A stretch of DNA of 64,000 bases from assembly GCF_041734735.1 (NCBI RefSeq), contig NC_134878.1, positions 40,484,329-40,548,328 on the forward strand. The letters are read 5' to 3'. The position numbers and the translations under genes were made by a program. The stretch comes from Babylonia areolata. Lineage: Eukaryota; Mollusca; Gastropoda; Neogastropoda; Buccinidae. The notes under the pieces were generated by a model. That model saw only the letters and a program-made list of their open reading frames with translations. It made no database searches and was not told the DNA's origin. This document shows, in pieces, positions 54,095 to 64,000 of this stretch; position 1 is the stretch's first letter, and each line of letters opens with the position of its first letter.

Positions 54095-54205
54095 TCATTT
54101 CAGTTTCAGTAGTCAAGGCGTCACTGCTTCGGACAAACCTTACGCTACACCACATCGCCAAGCAACCCCTGACCACAGCGTAACCCAAGGGCCTTACAGG
54201 CCTTG
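54095..54205 (+). repeat. Degraded short interspersed repeat tail
   Basis: TTTCAGTTTCAGTAGTCAAG, GCGTCACTGCTTCGGACAAA, CTACACCACATCGCCAAGC and CCTTACAGGCCTTGAGAAAC in order resemble a common mollusc repeat that I remember as beginning CAGTTTCAGTAGCTCAAGGA and ending AGGCCTTGAGAAAA. Compared with that memory this copy has several small losses, in line with the poor-quality look of the following 4 kb. Confidence 0.45.
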
Positions 54206-54990
54206 AGAAACAAAAATAAAAACAAAAAAAAAAACCCAAAAAAAAACGGGGAATAAATAATAGATAACTTACATAAATAAATAAATAAATAAAAAAATAA
54301 ATAATAATTATAATATAAAAAAGGATATTAAAAAATAATTAATCTAATAAAATGATAAAATTTAAAAAAAAAATAAAAAAAATAAAAGAAACAAGGGTTA
54401 AAAAAAAGGCAATAAATGAAAAAACATGAAAAAACCATTCACACTATACCCAAAGCATGCATAACAAAATGCACCAAACATCAGTTTAAAGTATGAAAGC
54501 ACAGTCAAATACAATAAAACGTCAAGCTCCAACACACACACACACACACACAAAAAAAAATTCCCTTTTGCCCCTCCTCACCCCCCCCCCTCCCCACACA
54601 CTCTTTTTCTAGTCACGATCCATTTTCCAGGGCCAACACACACACAACACACCAAACCACACTCAAAATGAACCTTACTTGTCAAGCACACCACATACGC
54701 CCCATTCTCCCACCCCCCCCCCCCACCCACATATATACAAAGATATATATAAAATATAAAAATTTTTTTTAAAAAAATTTTTTTCCCTTTGTTCCCTTCC
54801 CACATGTGGCGCAACACTCACATACCTATCCCTTACCCCCCTCCCCCCGCACTCCCCCCCCCCTCACACACACCACACACACACTCACAACCTCCTACAC
54901 TTGTGTACCTTAACCTCCCCCTTTCACAACGCACTCAAAAGCCAGACCCCCACCACACAAACCACCCCACAGAGCGACTGAAATGGCCGC
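54206..54990. repeat. A-rich then C/A-rich low-complexity block
   Basis: First a run of A/AT-rich sequence (AATAAATAAATAAATA...), then sequence dominated by C and A homopolymers and ACAC repeats, with a TTTTTTTTAAAAAAATTTTTTT palindrome near 54763. No gene. Composition on the + strand is strikingly poor in G and differs from the T/G-rich block that follows. Confidence 0.75.
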
Positions 54991-54999
54991 AAGAGGGAT

Positions 55000-57900
55000 G
55001 GAAAAGACTCGATCCAAGAACGTGCGTCTAGTGTTTGCTCATCATTGTTTTTGGAAAGGCCCACAGAGACTCTTTTCCCGTTTGAAGAAATTTGCCAATT
55101 TTGGGTTTTTGAAAATAAGGGGATATTTGTTTGATTTGCAAAGCATCGTGCTCAAATTTTCATGTTAAAATTTTGGGGGGGGGGCTCCCTCTCTCTGTTT
55201 TTATTTTTTTGAGGCGATCGAGGGTGTGATCCCTTTACCTTTTTTTTGGGGGTTTTTTTGACTTTTCTTGAGGTTTTTTCCGTTTTTTCCTAATGTAGGC
55301 CCCGTTGGTGGCTTCCAAAAGTCTTCACTCGCTCATTTCCCTTAACACCCAAATGCCCCGGGGGCAGTATGACCTTGTTTTTTAATCTAAAAGTTCGCAT
55401 TGCCTTATGCCACTCGGGGTTTCCCCTTTTCCTTTTAAATTTTTCGAAACGGGGTTCTTTGGGTTCGGTTAAATCGGGCATTTTTGGTTTCCGGGCGTAG
55501 GATGGACGATAGCCACTGAGGGCATGTGTCGCAGCTTCAACTCCATCGTTGGGCGAGGTTGTGACTTGTAGGCAGCATTCTCTTCCAAATTGTTTTTCCA
55601 TTTTGTTTCGCATAAACCCCCAACCAGACGGTCTTTGGTGACTGAGCCATCTTTTATATGATGGGCCTCTTCTTTACTGTTTTTTCTTCTTGATAGTTCC
55701 TTCCTCTCAGTTTTGCCCTCTGGCCATTCCCGACAAGTCTTCCCCCAAATGGGGGAAATACTGTGTTGAAAGATGGTTGAGGTTTTTGGGGTTTTCTCCC
55801 CATTTTTTTGTTTTTTTCAGGTCTTTTATCGGCATACTAGCTGGGTTGTGTCTTCTCTTGTCCCATCCTGATCTTCCTCGTCCCAGACGCTGCCTTTTGG
55901 GTTTTTTTTTTTTACTGTGTCTGCAGGGGTTTTGAGGTTTTTTTAACTTTGAATAGGGCTTGACCGTTCTAACTTTGCGGCCTGCACTAAGGAAGGGCAA
56001 CAGGTATCCCCCAGGTTTCTGTGGGGGTGTCTTTTGTTGTTCCAAGATCACCCCCATACTTTATTTTGACCTTTTAATTTTAGAAGGTTTGCTTTTTAGA
56101 CGGGGTTTTTAGCCCAAGTCCGTAGTCGATCACACGAGGACGAGTGTTTGTATAGAGGGAAAAGGGGGCGTTTTTTCAATTCCTTTGGTTTCCTTTTGGT
56201 TTTTAAAACGAAAAGGCCCTTTTTGCATTTGAGAAAAGTTTTTTTTCCGATGTTTTTTGAAGGGGCGCATCCTGTCGAAGTGATTCCTGGTTTCGTAGGC
56301 TTCTTTTTCTCAAATTTTAATCCCACGAATACCGAAGGTGGTGAAATTTTCTCGCGGTTTTTTTGTTGGGGTGCCAGCAATTTGGGGTTTCGCTGGGTTG
56401 ATGGGAAAATCCGTGTCTTTGCCCATTGAGCAATATTTTTTATTTTTCTGACGGGTTGTTCTTTCCACATCTTTGAATTTTAAGACCAGGCCCTCACCCA
56501 AGGGGAACACCCACAAAATTTCCTTTTTTGTTTAAATTTAAGGCCCTTCGTGAACATTGTAGAGGGGCAGGGGAAAGCAGACCCGTGGCATCCCCTGATA
56601 GTTAGAAAAGGGGCAGACTCCAATTCCGAGCGTAGGAGACGGTTCTTTCCTGAAGCGCTGACTGCTATCCATCTTGCAGTGCAAACTTACTCCATAACTT
56701 GTACAGCTCCATGAGTTTTGGGGAAAATGGCTTTTTTTTAGGCATCTTTAAGGGCTTTTCTACTGCCCGTGTTTTCTTTTTCTTTAAAACCTTCATCCCC
56801 CCATAGCAAAACACTGCATTTTCCCCTGTGGATTCCGTTCTGTAACCACCTTGATTGAAGGAAATTCCTGTTTCAAAATCCCTTTAAGTTTCCGGGGTAT
56901 CATCTTCCATGACTTTCCACAATGTTTTGCATGGGTTGGATCTTGTACCCTTCCTACGATGGGCCTTTTTCCTGGGTTTTTGGGAGGGGTTTTAAAAAGC
57001 TGTTGTCCATTTCCTCCGGGACCTGTCCAAATTTGGAAACTGTTTTGATTAGATTGAAAAGTTTGCTTCTGTCTTTTTCCCCATAGCTCCTTTATGCTGA
57101 GTAACGAACTTTGTCTGGGCCCCAGGAGCCAATTCTTTTTTATTTTGCTTTTCCTCGTTTAAAATCACCATTTCAAGTCTTTATAGTCCAATCTGCATAA
57201 GGGTTTGGTTTAAAAATCTTCAATATATTTCTTTTTTCTCTAAGTTTCTTTGACACCTGTTTGATGAAATTTGAGCAAGGGGAGACCTTTTTTCTTTGTC
57301 TTTAAAAATTGGGTTTTGCGTGTCTAACATTCGGGGTTGTTTTGTGCACGTTTTTCCCCCCCTGTGGGAAATTAAAACCAGCCTGTCAAAGTTGTTCATA
57401 ACAGGGCCTCGCAAAACTGTTTTCCCTTTTCATTTTGGGCCCCTTGAGCAAAAGACTTTTAAACTGTTTATTTTTTCTTTCTTTTTGTTTCAATATTTTG
57501 CTGGGATGGTTTTGTTCTTTCTTTTGCCAAATTTGCCAGCCGCATTTTTTTCTACCCAGACTCCGCGTTCGGGATTCCACCTGGGGCTAAAAATTTGCAT
57601 CCTGTTTTGGGGGCCTTCTTTTGTTTTTTCTCGTCTAATTTTTTTGATGACGGTTTCTCTTTGGTTTCTTCGAAATGATTCGCGGTTTTTAAAAGGTTTA
57701 TCGACAGTTCTGCAACTGAAAACACCGGGGGTGGTCACTGCCTTGGTGTGGAACTCTCTCATTTATTTCTCTCGAATTTTTGGGGATGTTAGAGCATGTC
57801 GATCACACTGCACGCCCCCTTGTCTTTTTTCCAAGGCGAGTTGGGATGTGGTTGTTAAGGGGTAAGAACAATTTCCCCTACTTCCTTTAAGTGCAAGTCC

Positions 57901-58320
57901 TTTTGGGGGGTTTCCGCGTTCCATAACTTCGATCTTTCATTAAGGGTTCCACAATAATGACTTTCCCAATTCGTTCCTGTTTCCCCAAAAGGCCCAACCC
58001 TTTTTTGTGCATTCCTGGGGGAACAAGGGATTGATGACACGATGCTTTGTGAATTTCGTCAGGTTTTTCAAGACGGGACCCCCACTAGTTCACATGAGTT
58101 GAACACCATTTTTCCAAAATTTTGGGGAAAATTTGTTTTTTGGTTTTTTTTTCGTATGATTTCTACCCCTCTTCCTCATTCTTTTAAAGACGTGAAATTC
58201 CAAAATGTATTGGCTGTCTCACTTTCCTGGTCTCTTGGGGACATAAATGTCAAAAATCAATGCCAAAATTTTCCCAAAAACTATGCCCCTTTTTTTAATA
58301 ACTCAAAAAAAATAATTTAA
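55000..58320 (-). pseudogene. Minus-strand LINE with RNase H in T/G-homopolymer-rich sequence
   Basis: On the minus strand an RNase H domain is readable at 55613-55290: GWGF lies just before the open stretch, followed by EAATHALSGY, PEWHKAMRTFRLK and PPGHLGVKGNERVKTFGSH. This order matches a RNase H-bearing LINE widespread in cnidarians and molluscs (RVTTSS, EWH, GHAGVKGNERAD). Further up, an RT-like block ('AQWAKTRIFPSTQR', about 56400) and scattered frames support a LINE running from about 58320 down. Every part is riddled with disruptions, and the + strand is full of T and G runs, so base quality is doubtful. Confidence 0.5.
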
Positions 58321-58329
58321 ACGCTCCAC

Positions 58330-58908
58330 AAAGATAAAGCCTAGACAGAGACAAACAAAACAACGGGGACCCATAACACGACTAACTCTGAATATAAGAT
58401 ATTACAAAAGTATTAGCCGATACTTACAAAGTAATAATAAACTATAAACAAAAGACCCTAGGATTTATTAGAGGCAGAAACATTCCAACAATTAAAAGAA
58501 TAATAGACAATGTTATCAATTACTTAAATAAAACAAATAAAGCTGGATACTTGCAATCAACTACTCTAAAAGCATTCCACTCCATCTCTAGAAAATGTAT
58601 GCTTCACGTGTTTGATGTATTTGGTTTCGGTGCCAACTTTAGAAAATGGGTTTTTGTTTTGAATGACGGGAGCTCAAGCTCTGTTAACCACAGTGGATGG
58701 ATATCTGAGCCCTTCGCTGTTTTTTGTGGGATCAGACAAGGTTGCCCATTCTCATCCTCTTGCTTTCGTCTTGGCTGTAGAACTACTAGCTATTAAGATT
58801 AGAAATATTGCAATAAAAGGGATAAAACCACCTACTTCTTTAGAGAGAGATGCAGCTTCTATAAAAGTAAAACAAATGGCAGATTACATAACACTGTTCT
58901 TACAAGTG
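58330..58908 (+). pseudogene. L1/Tx1-like LINE reverse transcriptase segment
   Basis: The blocks run TNSEYKILQKY, NVCFTCLMYLVS/FGFGANFRKWVFVLNDGSSS and GIRQGCPFS followed by LAFVLAVELLAIKIRNIAIK, ending MADYITLFLQ (the catalytic ADD equivalent reads ADY). These are consecutive RT blocks of an L1/Tx1-type ORF2, probably the same element as 51490-53010. It is cut off at the start of the right inverted arm. Confidence 0.7.
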
Positions 58909-59720
58909 TGACCAAGCGCTATGCTTGCTCCAATACTTGCCTCACGCACAAGCAGTATTAGCTTGCTTCACGCACAAGCTGTATTAGCAGACGACAGTTT
59001 TCACTCCTAACCCACGTGCAGAATGTGTGACGTCACTCCGCTTACATCATTTTGTCCTCTTCGCCAGACAAACCTACTCACAGCTCGACCAGTGTCGCAT
59101 TGCGGTACGTCATTGGCTGAGCTGGAATCTGTGTTTCTGCTTCACCGTAATTAATTAATAGCTGTTTTGTCAGATACAGTAAACTACAAGTATTATATAC
59201 TGGCAGAATCGTTGCAATTCCATCTTTAAGTCTATTCCATTGTGTTTGCCTACTTTAAACTGATTTAACGCAATTTGTAATTTTCTGCGACAAGCTCATT
59301 AAAAACTGAGCCTGTGACTTAAATTAAGATTATAAATTCATCTTAAATAACCAACACTTCATTTTATACTCATTATAAAGTAGGTGTTGAGCTCTTCTTT
59401 TGCAACTTATCTGACATAAAATTGGTTCAGGAATCATTTAGAAATCTGTCACTGAACACCTTGTAACAAACACAGTCGTTGTCAGTTTTGGCCAGATTAG
59501 AGACGATCTGCTCGCAGCACACGTGACTGTCTTTGCAGTCCGCTTAACATTACATAAATTGGCACAGGGAGTGATGAGTGTCATTTCATAACGTGGTCAG
59601 TCATCTGACCAGAGCTGCTGTCTCTCTCTTGCTGCGTCGCGGACAGTGTGAGTGTTGTCGTGTGTGTTCTCACAACGGCTAACACTCGCTACGTATTGCT
59701 GTAAGTACTAGTGTGTAGAA
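58909..59720 (+). repeat. Right arm of ~800-bp inverted repeat (LTR- or TIR-like)
   Basis: It starts TGTGACCAAGCGCTATGC and runs to GCTACGTATTGCTGT, the inverse of 53205-54006. It interrupts the LINE reverse transcriptase on its left. No target-site duplication is obvious because the right flank is another element. Confidence 0.7.
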
Positions 59721-59829
59721 TGTATTGATTTGTAAATTGTATTGTTCGACACAGTACTTGTGTTCATATGAGTATGTTCAGTTATTGCTTTCTTCAGCTA
59801 ATTCTTTGTTCAGTTATTCGTATTGTTCG
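59721..59829. other. Short A/T-rich spacer before DIRS locus D
   Basis: T-rich sequence between the right inverted arm and the recombinase tail of DIRS locus D. It may belong to the same LTR-like unit, since the left arm also has untranslatable sequence beyond the shared part. Confidence 0.4.
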
Positions 59830-62800
59830 TATGGGGAGCCCTTGTAACCGAGACGGCGTGTTTGCCGCGACAAAGGAAATCCCCTTGGAACCGTCAGCCC
59901 TGGTCATACGGAAATCCCTGAGGTAGAAGTTGATGAAGGGATTCTCAGACCGCCAAGAAGGCTGCCTCCAAGACATGCTGCAGTGGCACTGAGTGCTGGA
60001 AAGCAGCCGAAGGTAGCTATGGCCCGCCACTTCGTGTGCTCTGGGATTAAAACAGGCTGATATCCCCGGTGTGGTAAGAGTAGGCTCTACAAATGACTTG
60101 GACAAACCCAGCGGGAACATGGTGCCTGCAGCACTGTCTTCTTGTAATTCTCATTGCGGGCGATGCTGAAGACACCTCTGAGAAGAAACGCCTATGGCGA
60201 CGACCTATCCCCAAAGTACTTTAAGACAATGAACAGGACCGAGATGCCTATCCTCATCCTCTTGGGCAAGCATATCAGACAACAGGTCTCGACCCTCAGA
60301 GAGGGGAGGGACCTCGGGGTCTTGGTTTCTTAGCCAGAACTCTGGAAGGAAACGAAGAGTGATGGACATCTCTGTGGCAAGGCCAGATCTTGTTGCATTC
60401 CACTAAGACCATGAATCTCACTTTTACGACGGCCTGTGGCCAGCAACAGAAGGAAGTCGTTCTTGAGGGTGAAGGGTGAGCAAAGTCGAAAGGAATAGAC
60501 CCAATGGCTCGAAGGGTGTTTACGAATGAAATCCAGCACCAGGAACAAGTCCCAGAGGGGCACTCTTCTGGGGTTTCTAGCTTCCTTCAGAGAGGCACCC
60601 CTAGCCACCTCTCTGAACAGGAAATCTGCTTCAAAGGTGGGACCACCCTAGCTGTTTGATTGTGGTAAAGATGGCCAGACCTGTACCTTCGCACAGATCC
60701 TAGCAGACAGGTTGAGAAAACGAGGAGCAGTGAGCCAGAAAAGCTGGCCAGCTGCCATGCTCGTAGGGTTAGTAGGGGGAATGTTCCTGAGCTGTACACC
60801 CACTGCAACCATTTTCTTCCAGCGAAAGTCATAACAAAGTCTCGTTCCCTCCCTCCCTTGCTTTGGTGACTATGGAGAGGAGGTCAGAGGAGGCACACCC
60901 TGGGGTCAGCGCAGCCAACACAGAGGCCAACCGAGGGGTTGAAGATATCAATGGTGATGCTGACAGTTCCGACTGCACAGCAGCCACGCGTGCAGATGGA
61001 GCAGTTGAGGATTGGAATGAGGAATGCCGAACAAGGCTGCCTCCAGCAGATGAGATTTGGTTTCGAGTTCCAGGGGTGGAACATGTGTTCAGGACCTGAA
61101 GGTCCGGAAACCAGGGCTGGGCTGTGCCCACTTTCGGCGCAATGAGGATCAGCCTGCGGGTTGTTCCAATCTGGCTTTCCGTATTCCCTTGGACAGAATT
61201 GGAACGGGAGGAAACGCGTAGGCAAACAGACTGCTCCAGTCCTAGAGAGAGAACATCCACTGCCCACGCTCTCTGAGGTCGGTGACTGGAGAGACATAAG
61301 TGGGAAGTCTCTCTGTGAACTCTGTGGTAACCAACGGTCCACCATCGGCCGAAACCACCGTTCCCACACACCCCTGAAGGGTGTCCTTGTCACAGGCTCC
61401 CCTCTGTGTGGAATGACACTCTTGGACCTACCTGAGAGCATCTGCCAAGATGTTGGCTTTTCCTGCTATGTGTCTCGCTGAAAGTGCAATGCCCTTGCTG
61501 TGGTACCAACGGAGCAGAGCCTCGGTCCGCAGGGAGAGGTCAGCCGAGTGCGCTCCCCCCCCCCCCCACCCCCCACCCCCCTTGTTCATGTAAATATGCG
61601 ACTGTCGTATTGTCCGTGAACAAAGCGGATGGTCTTGCCAGTTGGCCTCCCCCATGAAGTGCAGGAGAGCACTGCGAACTGCCCTCCAGTTCCAGAACAT
61701 TGATGTGGCATAGGTGCTCCTCCGGGGACCAAGTCCCTGCTGCATGAGTGAGTCCATGTGGGCTCCCCAGCCCAGGGAGGAGGCGTCTGTGAAGAGTGCC
61801 ACCTGAAGAGTAGGTGGGGCTATGGGCACCCCCTGTGTCCGAAGAGGGGTGATTAACCACTCTGATGTCACCTCGAGGAACCACTCGCCCAGACATATCT
61901 GGGTATCCCATGGCTGAGTGCTCTGGGACCACCGTAACCTGAGTGCCCTCTGAAGAGGGCGCTTGAGAACCCTGCCCAAGGGAATGAGAGGTGCCATGGA
62001 CTTCATCATGCCCAGGAGGGAAGAAAGTGTCTGTGCTGTTGCTTGGGAGGAACGGTGCAAGTGGCTGAGGAGGCCCACCAGAAGGTCCCAGCAATCTGGC
62101 ATCAGAGAGACTATCATGGACCGCATGTCGAATCTAATCCCTAAGAAGTCGAAGGACTGACTTGGGGACAGATCGCATTTCTCCTGGTTCGTGAGGAAGC
62201 CCAGTTGGGAGCAAAGGTCTAGAAGTCTGGCCGTATGACTCTGGCACAGGGCCTGTGACTGGGCCAGGATAAGCCAGTCGTCCAGGTACACACAGAGACG
62301 AATGGATTCCGACCGGACGATGGACACCAATTCCCGCACCACCTTGGTAAACAGGAAAGGGGCAAGGGACAGACCAAATGGGAGGGCCGAGAACTGGAAC
62401 ACCTTGTCCCTCCACACGAACCTCAGGTACCGACGGGATGCCGGATGGATGAGGATATGAAAATAAGCATCTTTCAGATCGATAGAGGTAGCCCAATCGC
62501 CCTGTTGAATGGTCTCCCGAATCTGTGTCTGTGTGTCCATCTTGATTTGATTTTGGAGAGGAATTGTTGAGGGGGGGCAAGTCCAAGACTGGTCTCCACC
62601 CTCCCGAGACCTTTGGAATCACGAACAACCGGCCGTAAAAACTGGGCCCGGGTCCGAGAGTTGAGATATCGCCCCTATGAGGAGTAGGTGCGATATCCCT
62701 TTCTCTACCCTATTGCCAAAGTGTTTAACCTCTGGTCGGTGAAGAGGCCAGGCGGGACAGAGGAAGGAGACCCCCGTGTCCTGATTAACCAGGACACTGT

Positions 62801-64000
62801 TCCACAGCTCATTGGCCCTGTGGAGGAACGCATCGAAGAAGGTATAAGCCGTGGAAACCTCGAGGAGGAGTGGTGGGCCCATTTGTCCCACTCAGCTAAC
62901 GTTTTAAAGGATACAGTAGCTGAAGCGGGGAAGGTGGTGCGCTGTGAGACCAAACCTCCTGTCCTGCGTGGAGGGCTCTGCTTCCCTGTGGGCAGGGTGG
63001 TCCTGTGTGTACCAGGACCACACCCCTCCCTTGGAGGAATCTTTAAGGAACTTGCCCGGGGAAAAAGCGCCCGGGGCAGAGAGGGACTCCCTGCCTGGAG
63101 GAGGGGATGGAAGCAGCACCCCCTGACAGTGCAGGCTGGCTTATTAAGCCATTCCTGCGCCATTCCTGGCACTCTGAGTCGCCTTGTGGTTCTGGAGTTA
63201 GTCACATGGCCTAAGGAGGGTCAAGGGTAACAAAGTAGCCTGAGGGACTGATTCGGCATGTGTGACCCTACTGGGGAGGGTCAGTTCGAGCTCGGCAAAG
63301 TCCGAGTTTGGTTCAGGCTGGTCCCTAGGGAGGCACAGGCTCAATCTGTCCCCCTGGGATGGGGGCGAAGAGTGCTCATCCGCTTGTTCGTCCTCATCCA
63401 AAGACAGGGGCTCCCACTCTTGTTCGCAGTCCATCCCTGCTGGGTGCCATCCCAAGTGGATGTACCCACTGGGGTGTCCTGTGAGCTGTGGTCAGCCCAG
63501 CGGGATGAGCTGGGACGATCCCGAGCAGGGACCATGGCCGCAGCTGTTATGTCCTTGACGCCTGAAGTGGGTGGGGAGCGTGTGGACCGTAGGTCCAACC
63601 ATGCTTGGGATGGTGGGTGCCACATCTTCTCAGAGAGGGTGTCCCTGGATGCAAGAGGGACCCACGAGTGCTGTGAGGGGACAAACACCCACTCATCTAC
63701 CTGTAGGACCGAGGGCTGGGTAGTTGGGAACTGCAGGCTCCCCCGGGCCGAGCAGGGCCCCTCGGCAGCCGTCAGTCCTGACATGGAGCCCGTTGTGACC
63801 GTGGAGGTACCTGTGGGTTGACAGAGGACCGATTTGTGGACTGAGTGGCAATACTGGTCGAGGAGCTTGACCTGACCGACAAGAAGTCGATCCCACTTGT
63901 CGGGGCTGTGTGTGTCACCCTGTGAGATGTGCTGGGTTGGGTCCAGTGGGGAACGGACAAGGGGTTGGCCCCTGGTGCTCCCGGCAACCCAGCGTGCACC
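59830..64000 (-). mobile_element. DIRS-like YR retroelement, locus D (family 2), minus strand, runs off window
   Basis: In minus-strand order: a Gag-like region (from the window edge to about 62650), reverse transcriptase plus RNase H (about 62630-61430, with the YLDDW catalytic block and a DASSLGWGAH RNase H motif), and a tyrosine recombinase region (about 61430-59830) ending in the FINFYLRDF tail. Its Gag and recombinase tail match locus C closely. The terminal repeat is not seen at the 59830 end. It is broken by several disruptions but keeps long recognisable stretches, so it is younger than locus B. Confidence 0.85.

Noticed and set aside
57296-57865. A 189-codon plus-strand frame rich in Phe and Leu
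   Set aside because: It results from T-rich homopolymer sequence in the suspect block; no domain is recognisable.
60863-63821. Several plus-strand open frames
   Set aside because: They are antisense to the DIRS recombinase, RT and Gag-like regions of locus D, which show the conserved motifs.

Overview
This window reads as eukaryotic, animal DNA, most likely from a mollusc and probably a gastropod. The host gene is split by introns, microsatellites and A/T tracts are everywhere, and the mobile elements are metazoan types: DIRS-like retroelements, LINEs with an APE endonuclease, tRNA-derived SINEs, and TTAA- and TA-target DNA transposons. The gastropod guess rests on remembered similarity of the short repeats and was not checked. 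There is no prokaryotic or viral gene layout. Two runs of exactly 100 N (25304-25403 and 50404-50503) are scaffold gaps.

The only host gene I recognise is DEK, the chromatin architectural protein, on the + strand. Its 3' half runs from position 4320 to a four-codon terminal coding exon (I-I-S-stop) at 35727-35738. Five larger coding exons (4320-4522, 5023-5167, 19229-19296, 20837-20920, 25510-25578) splice in frame and encode the acidic and lysine-rich linker followed by the DEK C-terminal domain. The N-terminal part with the SAP-type DNA-binding region lies upstream of the window.

The DEK introns are packed with mobile elements. 1040-4267: an old TA-flanked DNA transposon with a decayed spliced gene. 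5.6-17.6 kb: a DIRS-like element (locus A) carrying a nearly whole RNase H-bearing LINE and a hAT transposase fragment. 21182-24099: a TTAA-flanked Kolobok/Mutator-like element with a fourfold tandem copy of one splice acceptor plus exon, and a SINE inside. 25.7-27.9 kb: a short derivative of a second DIRS family (locus C). 28.3-34.0 kb: a worn DIRS element of the first family (locus B). 34.0-35.6 kb: a SINE and a LINE tail.

Past DEK (about 36-43 kb) come microsatellites, a DIRS terminal-repeat scrap, and a 2.1 kb piggyBac-like non-autonomous element (38896-41001) with perfect 12-bp inverted ends, TTAA flanks and a 46-bp minisatellite.

From 43.4 to 50.4 kb a minus-strand LINE (APE endonuclease, RT, C2H2 tail) meets head-to-head a second copy of the RNase H LINE, which runs into the second gap. 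After the gap comes an L1/Tx1-type LINE in two blocks (50.5-53.0 and 58.3-58.9 kb), two ~800-bp inverted arms (53.2-54.0 and 58.9-59.7 kb), and a 54.2-58.3 kb block of abnormal homopolymer-rich sequence in which a minus-strand LINE RNase H domain can still be read. The window ends in a minus-strand DIRS element (locus D), the larger relative of locus C.

I found no undescribed multi-gene system. The most interesting signals are the foldable 5' leader of the young LINE, the palindromic right ends shared by both DIRS families (with built-in splice-donor matches in the DEK sense direction), the tandem exon duplication in the Kolobok-like element, the spliced gene inside the TA element, and the strand-switching composition at 54-58 kb.
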